Shown: positions 17,256 through 27,102 of the stretch, piece by piece
How the letters are laid out: the number at the start of each line of letters is the position of its first letter
How positions within the stretch are numbered: position 1 is the stretch's first letter
Assembly (NCBI RefSeq): GCF_014640195.1
Contig: NZ_BMGM01000003.1
Coordinates: 124,001-188,000 of the forward strand
Source of the DNA: Psychroflexus planctonicus
GTDB taxonomy: Bacteria > Bacteroidota > Bacteroidia > Flavobacteriales > Flavobacteriaceae
Length of the DNA: 64,000 bases
Direction of reading: 5' to 3'
Translations under genes and position numbers: made by a program
The notes under the pieces: generated by a model
Told to the model about the DNA's origin: nothing
The model's input: only the letters and a program-made list of their open reading frames with translations
The model's database searches: none

Positions 17256-18077
17256 TTAATTGAACTGCGCTAAAAGCTGAATTACTTCTGTTGCTTCTTT
17301 TACGTCATGCACACGTAAAATTTTAGCCTTTTTCTGAATGGCTATCGTATTTAAAACACTAGTTCCGTTCAAGGCTTGTTGTGGAGTAGTTTCCAGCAAT
17401 TTATAAATTAAAGATTTTCTGGAAAGACCTACTAAAACGGGAACTTTATGAAACTGAAGCGCTTCAAGATGTTGGAGTAATACATAGTTTTGTTCTACGT
17501 TTTTTGCAAAACCAAATCCAGGGTCAATGATGCAATCGTTTATTCCGTGTGCTCTGGCTTGACTTATTTTTTCGGAAAAATAAAAATTGACTTCTTCTAC
17601 AACATCAGAATATTTTGCATGCTGCTTCATGGTTTGTGGAGTTCCTTTCATGTGCATCATAATGTAAGGAACTTGTAATTTTGCGAGAGTTGAAAACATA
17701 TCTTGATCAAGGTTTCCAGCAGAAATATCGTTTACCATACTTGCGCCTGCTTCAACTGCTAGTTTAGCCACATTTGCTCTAAACGTATCAACCGAAATTA
17801 AAATTTCTGGAAATGCTTTAATCAATTCATTTAGAACAGGAATCAATCGCTTTTTTTCTTCTGTTTCTGAAATATGATCAGCACCAGGACGAGAACTGTA
17901 GGCACCCAAATCTATAAAAGTAGCTCCATCATTGAGCATTTTTTCTGCTTGTTTGAGCGCTTTGGGCAAATCTTTGTATTTCCCGCCGTCGTAAAATGAA
18001 TCTGGCGTAAGATTAAGCACGCCCATTACTTTTGGAGTTGATAAATCTATTAAATTCCCTTTGCAATTGATTTGCAT
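17256..18077 (-). CDS. folP: Dihydropteroate synthase
   Basis: FolP condenses p-aminobenzoate with hydroxymethyl-dihydropterin diphosphate in folate synthesis. The 273-residue protein carries MGVLNLTPDSFYDGG, the DLGAYSSRPGA loop, ISVDTFRANVA, DPGFGFAKN and GLSRKS, all family signatures. The ATG at 18075-18077 is preferred over an upstream in-frame TTG at 18104, which would overlap the glutathione peroxidase gene. Spacing to cdaA is 18 bp and to the upstream peroxidase gene 11 bp, so the three are probably one transcript. Confidence 0.95.
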   Translation of the reverse strand: MQINCKGNLIDLSTPKVMGVLNLTPDSFYDGGKYKDLPKALKQAEKMLNDGATFIDLGAYSSRPGADHISETEEKKRLIPVLNELIKAFPEILISVDTFRANVAKLAVEAGASMVNDISAGNLDQDMFSTLAKLQVPYIMMHMKGTPQTMKQHAKYSDVVEEVNFYFSEKISQARAHGINDCIIDPGFGFAKNVEQNYVLLQHLEALQFHKVPVLVGLSRKSLIYKLLETTPQQALNGTSVLNTIAIQKKAKILRVHDVKEATEVIQLLAQFN

Positions 18078-18088
18078 AAAACTGAAAT

Positions 18089-18643
18089 TTAAGCTTTTAT
18101 CCAATCAAGAATTTCACCATCCATCGGACTGGTTCTTGGAGAGATTACCTTTTCTAATTCTCCATCTTCATTCAGCAAGTACTTTTGAAAATTCCATTCT
18201 ACTTCAGAATCTTGTTTCGCGTTCTGCGCTTTATTTGTCAAAAATTGATAAATAGGATGCATGTCTTTTCCTTTTACCGAAATTTTTTGCATCATAGGAA
18301 AACTAACTCCATAATTTCGTTCACAAAATTGAGCAATCTCTTCATTACTGCCTGGCTCCTGCCCCATAAAATTATTAGCAGGAAAACCTACAATTACAAA
18401 ATTTTGGTTTTTGTATTGTTCGTACAAAGCCTGTAAATCTTTGTACTGTGGCGTTAATCCACATTTTGAAGCCGTGTTAACTACCATTACTTTTTTTCCT
18501 TTTAAAGAAGAAAAGTCAAAGTCTTCGCCTTCAAGCGTAGTAGTAGAAAATTGATGTATGCTATTGCTCATGCTATTGGATTTTGTTTGTGAATACGAAC
18601 TAAAGAAAAAGAATAAACTGAATATGAAAACAACTTTCTTCAT
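18089..18643 (-). CDS. Glutathione peroxidase family thiol peroxidase with signal peptide
   Basis: A 184-residue Cys-type peroxidase of the GPx family. The N-terminus (MKKVVFIFSLFFFFSSYSQ) is a Sec signal, so the enzyme is likely periplasmic. The catalytic Cys is in NTASKCGLTPQY, followed by the family Gln in NNFMGQEPGS and the Trp/Asn pair in VEWNFQKYL. Such bacterial enzymes usually use thioredoxin-like reductants despite the family name. Together with the apparently exported KatG it suggests peroxide defence in the envelope. It is the first gene of the cluster with folP and cdaA. Confidence 0.88.
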   Translation of the reverse strand: MKKVVFIFSLFFFFSSYSQTKSNSMSNSIHQFSTTTLEGEDFDFSSLKGKKVMVVNTASKCGLTPQYKDLQALYEQYKNQNFVIVGFPANNFMGQEPGSNEEIAQFCERNYGVSFPMMQKISVKGKDMHPIYQFLTNKAQNAKQDSEVEWNFQKYLLNEDGELEKVISPRTSPMDGEILDWIKA

Positions 18644-18815
18644 GATTTTTTATTTCAAATGTAATTAAGCATTTTGGCTATTAGCAAAGTTTGTACTAAT
18701 ATTTAGCTATTTTTTGGGAAATGCAATAATGCATGAATTTTTCTTAGACTTCAATTGAAATATTCACCTTTCCTGCTTTTAGTTTCCGTTTAAGGAATCT
18801 GCTTAAATTGAAAGT

Positions 18816-19910
18816 TTACACATTAAACCTGAAATTCATAATATCGCCATCTTGAACAATGTATTCCTTTCCTTCTACTTTTAACAAACCTGCTTCTTTT
18901 ATTTTTGCTTCACTTCCTAAACGGATAAAGTCTTCATATTTAATTACTTCAGCTCGAATAAATCCTTTTTCAAAATCGGTATGAATTACGCCAGCTGCTT
19001 GCGGAGCACTTGCTCCCACGGGAACAGTCCAAGCTCTAACTTCTTTTTCACCAGCGGTAAAGTAGGTTTGTTGGTTGAGTAATTGGTAAGCAGAACGTAT
19101 TAATTTGGCAACACCAGCTTCGTCTAAACCAATGTCTTCTAAAAATAATTTTCGTTCTTCGTAATCTTCTAATTCGGCTATATCAGCTTCAATACCAACT
19201 GCCAAGACAAGTACTTCTGCACCTTCATCTGCCACTAATTTTTTAATTTCTTCTACGTAAGCATTTCCGTTTACAGCAGATTTTTCGTCTACATTACATA
19301 CATACAAAACAGGCTTATCGGTAATGAGCTGCATGGGTTTTACAAAATCTTCTCGCTCTTCTTCACCAATTTCAATAGCTCTAACCGATTTTCCTTCTTC
19401 AAGTCCTTTTTGTAATTTTTCTAAAACTGAAAATTCTTTTATAGCTTCTTTATTGCCTGTTTTGGCAGCACGTTTTGTTTTTTCTAAGCGTTTTTCTACA
19501 CTTTCTAAATCTTTTAACTGGAGCTCAATATCGATGGTTTCTTTATCTCTAATAGGATTGATGTTGCCATCAACATGAACAATATTGTCATCATCAAAAC
19601 AGCGTAGCACGTGTAAGATAGCATCGGTTTCACGAATATTTCCTAAAAACTGATTTCCAAGACCTTCGCCTTTGCTTGCTCCTTTTACTAATCCAGCAAT
19701 GTCTACAATCTCTACAGTTGCCGGCAAAACACGTTGCGGATTTACTAAATCTGCTAGTTTGTGTAAACGCGGATCGGGAACATTAATTACACCTATATTA
19801 GGTTCTATGGTACAAAATGGAAAATTTGCACTCTGTGCTTTAGCATTAGAGAGTGAATTAAAAAGAGTTGATTTACCAACGTTGGGAAGTCCTACAATTC
19901 CTGCTTTCAT
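18816..19910 (-). CDS. ychF: Redox-regulated ATPase/GTPase YchF (Obg family)
   Basis: A 364-residue P-loop protein, the usual length of YchF. The Walker A motif GLPNVGKSTLF is near the N-terminus, DIAGLVKGAS is the G3 region, and the G4 position reads CNVDE in place of NKxD, the feature that gives YchF its ATP preference. The C-terminal TGS/DUF933 region follows. YchF binds ribosomes and affects stress responses. The ATG at 19908-19910 gives MKAGIVG, the conserved start; an 18-residue longer frame begins at a non-ATG codon and was rejected. It stands alone, divergent from queA. Confidence 0.95.
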   Translation of the reverse strand: MKAGIVGLPNVGKSTLFNSLSNAKAQSANFPFCTIEPNIGVINVPDPRLHKLADLVNPQRVLPATVEIVDIAGLVKGASKGEGLGNQFLGNIRETDAILHVLRCFDDDNIVHVDGNINPIRDKETIDIELQLKDLESVEKRLEKTKRAAKTGNKEAIKEFSVLEKLQKGLEEGKSVRAIEIGEEEREDFVKPMQLITDKPVLYVCNVDEKSAVNGNAYVEEIKKLVADEGAEVLVLAVGIEADIAELEDYEERKLFLEDIGLDEAGVAKLIRSAYQLLNQQTYFTAGEKEVRAWTVPVGASAPQAAGVIHTDFEKGFIRAEVIKYEDFIRLGSEAKIKEAGLLKVEGKEYIVQDGDIMNFRFNV

Positions 19911-20065
19911 ATATATAAATTTCGCAATACGTTTTTTGCCATTAAAAGTTGGCAAAGGTAGCATTTTAAACCCTATTTATAAAGTTAGAACTTCTTACAA
20001 TCCTAAAGAATTTGCCTGAATATGAATGAATTTTGTCTTATTACAGAATTAATCCAGCAAAACAC

Positions 20066-20097
20066 TTGACAAGGCCTATGTGCAAGTTGTATATTTG
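20066..20097 (+). promoter_or_regulatory. queA promoter (TTG plus TAnnTTTG)
   Basis: TTG at 20066-20068 and TATATTTG at 20090-20097 are separated by 21 bp, a full match to the Flavobacterium promoter pattern. The ATG follows 26 bp downstream of the -7 box. Confidence 0.7.
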
Positions 20098-20123
20098 CAG
20101 CTTCTTAAATAAAACACCTACAG

Positions 20124-21173
20124 ATGAAATTATCTCAATTTGATTACGATTTACCCGAAGAATTACTAGCTGAACGTCCTGCTGAAAACAGAGATGAGTC
20201 TAGATTAATGGTTGTAAATCGTAAAGATGAAAGTATAGAACACAAACAGTTTAAAGACTTGATTCATTATTTTGATGAAAAAGATGTTATGGTGTTTAAT
20301 AACACTAAAGTTTTTCCTGCTCGTTTATATGGAAACAAAGAAAAAACTGGCGCACGTATTGAAGTATTCTTACTTAGAGAACTTAACCCAGAAACACGCC
20401 TTTGGGATGTACTTGTAGATCCGGCTAGAAAAATTAGAATTGGAAACAAATTATACTTTGGTGACGATGAAAGTCTAGTTGCTGAAGTAATTGATAACAC
20501 CACTTCCCGTGGAAGAACACTTCGCTTTTTATATGATGGTTCTTACACCGAATTTAGAAAAAAATTAACCGAACTTGGTGAAACACCTTTACCAAAATAC
20601 ATTTCTAGACCTGTAGAACCAGAAGACGAAATACGTTACCAAACCATTTATGCTAAAAATGAAGGAGCCGTTGCCGCACCTACCGCGGGACTTCACTTTT
20701 CTAAACATTTAATGAAGCGCCTTGAAATAAAAGGAGTTGATTTTGCTGAAGTAACCTTACATATTGGCCTAGGTACGTTTAACCCCGTTGAAGTGGAAGA
20801 TTTATCGAAACACAAAATGGATAGCGAGCAAATTTCTATAACCAAAGATGCAACTCAAATTGTAAATAAAGCGCTAAAAGAGAAACGAAAAATTTGTGCA
20901 GTTGGCACCACAGTTATGCGTACTTTAGAAAGTGCTGTAAATGCAAACAACACTTTACAAGAATACGAAGGTTGGACAAACAAGTTTATATTTCCTCCTT
21001 ACGATTTTAGTATGGCAAACTGTATGGTAACCAACTTCCACATGCCAAAATCTACTTTATTGATGATGATTTCAGCTTTTGCTGGACATGATTTAATGGA
21101 GAAAGCTTACAAAGAAGCCATTAAAGAAAAATATCGCTTTTATAGCTATGGAGATGCCATGTTGATTATTTAA
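20124..21173 (+). CDS. queA: S-adenosylmethionine:tRNA ribosyltransferase-isomerase QueA
   Basis: QueA transfers and isomerises the ribosyl group of SAM onto preQ1 in tRNA, making epoxyqueuosine. The 349-residue protein begins [19 protein letters not shown], the conserved QueA start, and has [34 protein letters not shown] and a C-terminal [11 protein letters not shown]. Length and motifs are canonical. It is monocistronic, with a clear promoter upstream and a terminator at 21197-21230. Confidence 0.96.
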   Translation: MKLSQFDYDLPEELLAERPAENRDESRLMVVNRKDESIEHKQFKDLIHYFDEKDVMVFNNTKVFPARLYGNKEKTGARIEVFLLRELNPETRLWDVLVDPARKIRIGNKLYFGDDESLVAEVIDNTTSRGRTLRFLYDGSYTEFRKKLTELGETPLPKYISRPVEPEDEIRYQTIYAKNEGAVAAPTAGLHFSKHLMKRLEIKGVDFAEVTLHIGLGTFNPVEVEDLSKHKMDSEQISITKDATQIVNKALKEKRKICAVGTTVMRTLESAVNANNTLQEYEGWTNKFIFPPYDFSMANCMVTNFHMPKSTLLMMISAFAGHDLMEKAYKEAIKEKYRFYSYGDAMLII

Positions 21174-21196
21174 TTAGCTCATCTTAAAATCGATTT

Positions 21197-21230
21197 AAAA
21201 CTGTTTCTGTAAAAAGAAACAGTTTTTTTA
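21197..21230 (+). terminator. Rho-independent terminator after queA
   Basis: AAAACTGTTTCT (21197-21208) pairs with AGAAACAGTTTT (21215-21226), with a 6-base loop and a run of T. Confidence 0.92.
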
Positions 21231-21576
21231 TGGTTTCATACAAAAACAAATTAGTATAATTTTTTGCAGAAAGAATTACTAACAAAAATGAGCCACAATA
21301 AAGCACCTAAAAGCCTGAGTTCGATTTATAGTCTTCTGTAATTCAATACTACATTTCCATTATATATGAAAAAAAACACCCCTAAATCTCATCAAGGTGA
21401 TTATCATCTCTTTCTTCTACTGACTTAAATTGAACTTAAGTTGTAAACATCAATATGATTTGTAGCGTAAAAACAGATTTTTTAAATCAGTTGTTTTTAT
21501 CATTAGCTTGAAGAATCAGCTTTCATATTTTTTTATTGAATAGAACAAAATTAAAAACTTCAACTATATTTGAAAT
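21231..21576. other. AT-rich intergenic region with no recognisable gene
   Basis: About 346 bp between the queA terminator and the flippase gene. It contains only very short ORFs (for example 17 codons from 21288) and no RNA gene that I can recognise. A TATATTTG box at 21565-21572 abuts the flippase start. Confidence 0.5.
21565..21572 (+). promoter_or_regulatory. Candidate -7 element of the flippase gene, leaderless arrangement
   Basis: TATATTTG matches TAnnTTTG and ends only 4 bp before the ATG at 21577. The expected transcription start coincides with the A of the start codon, implying a leaderless mRNA. Confidence 0.45.
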
Positions 21577-22878
21577 ATGCTAAAGCGATTGAAAAAAGTG
21601 GTACAGAGTTCTCCCCTTTTAAAGGTTACTTCCTTTAATTCGCTTAGTGTGATTATAAAAATGATTACCGGTTTAGGTGTTTCTAAACTTTCAGCCTATT
21701 TCTTAGGTCCACAAGGTTTTGCATTAATCGGAAATTTTAGAAACTTTTTAAACATTGCACATAACTTTTCAGCAGGTGGTTTAGAACGTGCTGTTGTTAA
21801 ATACGGAGCTGAAAGTGAAAACGAACAAGAGAAACAAAAAGCCTTTATTTCTAGCTTGCTTGGAATGGGCTTGTTGGTTTGCCTAATAGTAGGAATACTT
21901 ATTTTTAGCTTTTCAACATACATTAATCGTATTCTTTTTTATGAAAGAAATTTTACTCAAGTAATACAAATACTTGCTTTCATATTACCGCTACATGTAT
22001 TAAACATATACATTATTGCTTTGCTTAAAGCTTTTGAAGAATTCCAAAAAATAATTCGGGTTCACATTATTGGTCATGTATTAAATCTTGTTGTTTTTGC
22101 ACTGCTAGTCTATAATTTTGACTTAAAAGGCGCTTTAATTACACTTATAATTATTCCATCAGCACTTGTGTTTTTTAGCCTGTATTATTTTAAAGCTTAT
22201 TGGTCGATATTTAGCCTTTTTGACTGGAAAGCTTTTGATAGTAAAATGCTGAAAAATTTTGGTCACTATGCATTAATGACATTGATATCGAGTGTTAGTT
22301 TTCCATTGGTTTTTTTAGGTATTCGAAATTCAATTATCACAGAATTATCTGAAGAAGCAGCAGGGTTCTGGGAAGCTGTAAATAGAATTGCTACTTATTA
22401 TTTGATGTTTGTGTTATCTATGCTTAACTTATTCATTTTACCTAAATTGGTAAAAGCAAAAAATAACATCGAATTCAAATCTATTGTATTTGCTTTTTAC
22501 AAACAAATTATCCCGTTGTATGTAATTGGATTGATATTGGTTTATTTTATTCGGGAACCATTATTACTTTTGGTTTATACAGATGAATTCTTGCCCGCTG
22601 AAAACTTATTTTTATATCAGATTTTAGGTGACTTTTTTAGAATTATCACCTTGGTTATGGTGTATCAATTTCATGCTAAAAGAATGACAATTTCATTTAT
22701 TCTTACCGATTTATTTTTAGCTGTAAGCTTATACTTTAGCGCCACCATGCTTATAGGAAAGTTTGGTCTTGAAGGTGCTGTAATTGGCCATTTTATAACC
22801 TACGTTGCTTACTTTTTATTGATTTTAATTTATTTTAGAAAAGTATTTATTTATCCATATTTCAAGTTGAATAAATAA
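21577..22878 (+). CDS. Wzx-type polysaccharide flippase (MOP superfamily)
   Basis: A 433-residue integral membrane protein with about 12-14 hydrophobic segments. It resembles O-antigen and enterobacterial common antigen translocases, with GLGVSKLSAYFLGPQGFALIG near the N-terminus and a polysaccharide biosynthesis C-terminal region. Such proteins flip lipid-linked oligosaccharides across the inner membrane. No glycosyltransferase gene is adjacent, so the substrate is unknown. It may be co-transcribed with the small membrane protein that follows. Confidence 0.82.
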   Translation: MLKRLKKVVQSSPLLKVTSFNSLSVIIKMITGLGVSKLSAYFLGPQGFALIGNFRNFLNIAHNFSAGGLERAVVKYGAESENEQEKQKAFISSLLGMGLLVCLIVGILIFSFSTYINRILFYERNFTQVIQILAFILPLHVLNIYIIALLKAFEEFQKIIRVHIIGHVLNLVVFALLVYNFDLKGALITLIIIPSALVFFSLYYFKAYWSIFSLFDWKAFDSKMLKNFGHYALMTLISSVSFPLVFLGIRNSIITELSEEAAGFWEAVNRIATYYLMFVLSMLNLFILPKLVKAKNNIEFKSIVFAFYKQIIPLYVIGLILVYFIREPLLLLVYTDEFLPAENLFLYQILGDFFRIITLVMVYQFHAKRMTISFILTDLFLAVSLYFSATMLIGKFGLEGAVIGHFITYVAYFLLILIYFRKVFIYPYFKLNK

Positions 22879-22903
22879 ACACTAACATGCCTAACTATTC
22901 ATT

Positions 22904-22927
22904 AAAATGCTTGTAATTTGCATTTTT
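22904..22927 (+). terminator. Weak terminator-like hairpin
   Basis: AAAATGC (22904-22910) pairs with GCATTTT (22920-22926), with a short T run. Being AT-rich, it may only attenuate transcription between the flippase and the small gene. Confidence 0.35.
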
Positions 22928-22934
22928 GAAATTG

Positions 22935-23177
22935 ATGTATATGAAAGAGTTTAGCAATTTATGGCAAGCCATTGGTTTTCGATATGTAGTGATTTTAATA
23001 TTTGCAGGAATATTGTGGTTAATCTTTCAATTTGTTTTTGAAGAAATTACCAAAATACACATGGGAATTGCGGCTATTATTGCCATTATTTTATCACCTA
23101 GAATGAAGACCATCAAAAATCAAGATGAAACTGTTTACCAAATGAAATGGTGGGGATTTAAATTTCTTAAAATTTAA
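22935..23177 (+). CDS. Small membrane protein, hypothetical
   Basis: An 80-residue protein with two hydrophobic helices (about 15-35 and 45-60) and a polar tail containing YQMKWWGFKFLKI. The start is uncertain between ATG 22935 and ATG 22941; an upstream TTG was rejected. I do not recognise a family with confidence. Its 3' end overlaps the convergent TPR gene by 11 bp. Confidence 0.6.
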   Translation: MYMKEFSNLWQAIGFRYVVILIFAGILWLIFQFVFEEITKIHMGIAAIIAIILSPRMKTIKNQDETVYQMKWWGFKFLKI

Positions 23178-26100
23178 TTACACGATCTACTTCAGACTTT
23201 TTCTCTTCTGTTTCTTCATCGTCTGTTTCTTTATCTAATTCTACAGATGAGTTTTTCTCTGCAATTTTACGTTTCATTTTAGCCAATTCTTCACGCGCTT
23301 CATCTACAATTTCTGGGTATTTTGCTGCACTTTTTTCAAGGCTTTCTAAAATGTAAGTAGCGTTGAAAGCATCGTCTAAAGCAAAGAAATTTTTCGCCAT
23401 AATTATCAATCCTTTGAAACCAAATTCTTGATACCTTGAATAGTTTTTAGTTAGTTCTTTTACTACTTCTGTAGATGCTTCAAAATTGCCTTGTTGATGT
23501 TTAAAATAAGCTGAATAATACAAAGCTTCAGCAGCTAATTTACCGCTTGCACTTTCTTCTACCACAGCATAAGCCTTTTCAGCATCGGTTTCATTATCCA
23601 ATTTCATATTGGCCCTAGCAGAAAATAAATATGCATCGTTAATAGCACGTTCTTCAACAGATTTTAATTGTTTTACCTTGTCTGCATAAGCAATGGTTTC
23701 TTCAAAATTATCTGTTCGGTAATAGGCTTTCATTAAATTAGAAACAGCAAAAATTACATTTTGGGTAAATTGAGCCTTTTCTTCTAATTGCTTAAGCAAC
23801 GGAATGGCATTGGTATAGTCTTCATTTTCTAAATACACTTGAGCAGATCTTGACAATGCGGTTTCCGTAAACTCTGATGTAGAAGATTGTATTACTTCTT
23901 CAAAATAAACTAAACTTTCTTCTTTTTCGCCTTTGTTGTAAAGCAACTGGCCTAAGTAGAAATTTGCTTTTAAAGCATGAATTCCTTTTGGAAATTGAGC
24001 TAAATATTTTTGAAAACCTGCAATGGCTTTTTCATTAACGCCATCTAAAAATGGTTTTTCAGCAGCTTCATAAGTAGCATTATCTATATCGGCATCGGCA
24101 ACGTCCATAAAATCTAAATCGCTTACCCAAGCTGCGTACATTTCTGTTTTGCCTTGGTCAATATAAATTAATCTAACTGTATTTACCGCTTGAGCAGCTT
24201 GTTCTGAGTTAGGATAATCTGAAACCAACTTTTTAAAAGTAACTAATGCCTCTTCGCTTTTATTTGTATTGTAAAAAATCAAACCTTTTTTAGACAAAGC
24301 TCGTGGCATTAATGCAGAGTTTGGATGTTGGTCTATAATTTTTTGATAAGCAGTCAAAGCTTTATTTTGCTCGTTTTCTGCTACGTGTGTATTTCCTAAT
24401 TCGTATAAGGCATTATCTAGATATGCTGAGCTCTTAAACTCGCTTAAAAAGCGCTGTAGTTCTTCAATTTTTCGCTGGTTTCTATCTACAAAACCATAGC
24501 TTAAGGATTTTTGAAAGAAAGCATAATCGTTATTAAAATTAGGCATTCCTAAAGCTTTGTTATAAGCTTCCATGGCGGGCCAATAAGTCCCAGAAGCAAA
24601 ATAAGCGTCTCCTAATCGAACAAAAGCATCGTGTTGTAATGCGGCATCTTTTGCTATTGGAGCAAATTTTTCAAAGTAGATTTGAGCTTGCTCGTAGTTT
24701 TTATTTTTAAAATAAGCATATCCTAAATTGTAGTTCAAATCCTGAAACTCCTTCGTATTCTTGGCAGATGTTGAACCTTCAAATTGCTTGAAACCCACAA
24801 TGGCATCGGTATAATTACCTAACAAATAATCTACCTCAGCATTCCAAAATTGTGTTTTAGCGACAATTTTTTTGTCGATTGCTTGTTTCAAAGCTTTATT
24901 AAAATAGGTTTTAGCAGCTGAATAGTCCCGTTCTTTAAAGAGTTCTATTGCGTATGCATAAGCTATTTGTTGGTATTGCTTCTTGTCTTCGTAATTTCTG
25001 CTTCCTTCTAATAAATAAAGCGCTTTTTCGTAATTTTTTTCTGCTAAATAGGCACCAACAAGTAAACTCCCAATTTGATTTGCTTCTTGTGAATTGGGGT
25101 ATTTTTCTAGAAACTGTGTCAACACTTCTGGAACACTAGTGTATGCATTTCCTATCTCGTAGCTCAATTTTGCGTAGTTTAAAAATGCATCTTGCTGTAT
25201 TTCTTTATCAAAATCTAGTTCCGATACATTCTTAAAAGCATTTAAAGCTTCAGATTTGGCATCGCTTTTTAAATAAGATTGAGCTAAGTGGTAATACGCA
25301 TTTTGAGCAACCTTGTCTTTACCTCCAATAATTTTATTGAACTCTGATACGGCTTTGGGATAGTTTTTTTGCATGAAATAAGCGTAACCCAATTGGTAAT
25401 GGTCGGTGTTATTCCATTTACAGCGATCTCCTTCGTAGGCTTCTAAATACGGAATCGCTTCTTCGTACTCTTCTAAATTAAAATAACTCTCCCCGATTAT
25501 TTTATTGAGTTGTGAGCGTTCTTGATAGTTGGCTTTTTGTAATTTCTCTTTCGCTGCTGCAATGGCAGATTCAAAATTACCCGATTTAAAATTCATATCG
25601 CTTTTAAAATAAGCCATATCTTGATTAAAATTTGGGTCGGCTTCCACTTCATCAAATAATTCTTTTGCTTTGCGGTAGTCATTTTCTGCATAAGCGATGT
25701 AACCTAAATAATATTTTGCTTGCGAACCGTATTCTTTATGATTTTTTACTCTATTGAAATACGTATTTGCTCTTTTAAAATCATCGCTTTTAAATGAAGC
25801 ATAAGCAAATTTAAAATAGTATTCAGACTGAAGTTCTTTGTTTAAATTATACACATCAACTTGATTGAACCATCTTCTCGCTTGGTTATGATTATTTACA
25901 CCAAAATAGTAATTCCCGATTTCGAAAACAGCTTCATTTTTTTTATTACTTGTTGGGTGACTTCTAATAAAATCTTCCATAGCTATGGCAGCATTGGCTT
26001 CATTTAATTTTAAAGCCGAGCTAACTTCATAAAATTTAGCATTGGATTTAAGTTGTCTTTTTTCACTGGATTCAGCAACCCGTGCGAATAAAATTTTTGC

Positions 26101-26241
26101 TGAAGCAAATTGTTTCTTCTGAAATAAATCTAAAGCTTGTTGAAAAGTTGAAATATCGCTGTAATGTTCTTCAGATTGCTGAGCAAATCCGTTAGTAAAT
26201 GCGAAAAAGGAAAGAAAAATTACAACTGCAAAAGATTTCAT
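23167..26241 (-). CDS. Large secreted tetratricopeptide-repeat protein
   Basis: A 1,024-residue protein with a Sec signal peptide (about 1-20, ending NGFAQ) followed by TPR units almost end to end. Many have the pattern A-Y-Y-x-G...A...F, for example YFGVNNHNQARRWFNQV and YYLGYIAYAENDYRKAKELF. It ends in an acidic tail (ELDKETDDEETEEKK). Many TPR blocks resemble YbgF/BamD-type repeats. A role as an envelope scaffold is inferred; partners are unknown. A minus-strand TATCTTTG box at 26263-26270 supports its own promoter. Confidence 0.88.
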   Translation of the reverse strand: MKSFAVVIFLSFFAFTNGFAQQSEEHYSDISTFQQALDLFQKKQFASAKILFARVAESSEKRQLKSNAKFYEVSSALKLNEANAAIAMEDFIRSHPTSNKKNEAVFEIGNYYFGVNNHNQARRWFNQVDVYNLNKELQSEYYFKFAYASFKSDDFKRANTYFNRVKNHKEYGSQAKYYLGYIAYAENDYRKAKELFDEVEADPNFNQDMAYFKSDMNFKSGNFESAIAAAKEKLQKANYQERSQLNKIIGESYFNLEEYEEAIPYLEAYEGDRCKWNNTDHYQLGYAYFMQKNYPKAVSEFNKIIGGKDKVAQNAYYHLAQSYLKSDAKSEALNAFKNVSELDFDKEIQQDAFLNYAKLSYEIGNAYTSVPEVLTQFLEKYPNSQEANQIGSLLVGAYLAEKNYEKALYLLEGSRNYEDKKQYQQIAYAYAIELFKERDYSAAKTYFNKALKQAIDKKIVAKTQFWNAEVDYLLGNYTDAIVGFKQFEGSTSAKNTKEFQDLNYNLGYAYFKNKNYEQAQIYFEKFAPIAKDAALQHDAFVRLGDAYFASGTYWPAMEAYNKALGMPNFNNDYAFFQKSLSYGFVDRNQRKIEELQRFLSEFKSSAYLDNALYELGNTHVAENEQNKALTAYQKIIDQHPNSALMPRALSKKGLIFYNTNKSEEALVTFKKLVSDYPNSEQAAQAVNTVRLIYIDQGKTEMYAAWVSDLDFMDVADADIDNATYEAAEKPFLDGVNEKAIAGFQKYLAQFPKGIHALKANFYLGQLLYNKGEKEESLVYFEEVIQSSTSEFTETALSRSAQVYLENEDYTNAIPLLKQLEEKAQFTQNVIFAVSNLMKAYYRTDNFEETIAYADKVKQLKSVEERAINDAYLFSARANMKLDNETDAEKAYAVVEESASGKLAAEALYYSAYFKHQQGNFEASTEVVKELTKNYSRYQEFGFKGLIIMAKNFFALDDAFNATYILESLEKSAAKYPEIVDEAREELAKMKRKIAEKNSSVELDKETDDEETEEKKSEVDRVIKF

Positions 26242-26262
26242 ACGTCAATATTTAAAACTAGT

Positions 26263-26270
26263 CAAAGATA
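26263..26270 (-). promoter_or_regulatory. Candidate -7 element of the TPR gene
   Basis: TATCTTTG on the minus strand matches TAnnTTTG and lies 22 bp upstream of the TPR gene's ATG. Confidence 0.45.
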
Positions 26271-26530
26271 GAAATATATCTATAGATGTAAACGTAATTT
26301 ATTCCAATAATTGTGTGCGAAGAATAGGATTTATCTCAATTTGACTATTTCGACTTAAATACGAAAAACATAAATAGTGAATCCAAATTAAAATTAAACT
26401 GAAAACAGAAAACGGCTATTGCTTTTTTATAGTACAATAGGCTTGTAAGCTACTAATGAAGAAGTGGTAATAACAAATTAAATAATATTGATTCTATTGT
26501 AATATTTTGCTTTATGAATATTCAACTTAG

Positions 26531-27097
26531 CTATTTGTTGTACTTCTGTTGAAACTTTTGAAAAAGAAAAAACCCAAGGTTTCCTAATATGAAACCAACA
26601 CTAAAACCAACCAAAATGTCTCCAGGATAGTGTACACCAATATAAATCCTACTATAAGTTATTATAAAAGACCAAAGCAATAACCAGATTAAAATTTTTG
26701 GAAAAATTGGTCTTAAAATACGACCGATGAAAATTGCAATCGCCATACTGCTTGAAGCGTGTGCAGAATAAAAACCAAATTTACCACATCGTTTGGCCGA
26801 AAACCGAGCAAACTCCATAAAATCTTCGTTGCAAGGTCTGGGTCTTTCAAAAAAGTATTTAAAAAATCCTGCTAGTTGATCGTTTATCGTAACTAAAATC
26901 AAAGCGATTAATAATGTTATTCCTAAGGTTTTAAGATTGAATTTCTTGTAAATAAAATACAACAAGAAAATATACAATGGAATAGACGTCCATTTTTCTG
27001 TAATAATAATCCACAACCAATCCCATTCTCTACTACCTAAATTGTTTAAGTATAAAAAAAGTTGTGTATCCCATTCAAGAATTTTGTCTAAAACCAT
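26531..27097 (-). CDS. PAP2 family membrane phosphatase
   Basis: A 188-residue membrane protein with about five helices and the three PAP2 phosphatase motifs: KYFFERPRP, YSAHASSSMA and SRIYIGVHYPGD. Such enzymes dephosphorylate lipid phosphates such as phosphatidate or undecaprenyl diphosphate, with the active site facing the periplasm. The substrate is not determined. Its start is 5 bp downstream of the stop of the next minus-strand membrane gene, indicating an operon. Confidence 0.92.
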   Translation of the reverse strand: MVLDKILEWDTQLFLYLNNLGSREWDWLWIIITEKWTSIPLYIFLLYFIYKKFNLKTLGITLLIALILVTINDQLAGFFKYFFERPRPCNEDFMEFARFSAKRCGKFGFYSAHASSSMAIAIFIGRILRPIFPKILIWLLLWSFIITYSRIYIGVHYPGDILVGFSVGFILGNLGFFLFQKFQQKYNK

Positions 27098-27102
27098 CTA
27101 GA

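Noticed and set aside
19911-19964. Eighteen-residue extension of YchF
   Set aside because: YchF begins with the conserved MKAGIVG at 19910; the extension is not conserved and begins at a non-ATG codon.
24948-25139. Plus-strand ORF of 63 codons inside the TPR gene
   Set aside because: Antisense shadow in a gene with continuous TPR repeats.
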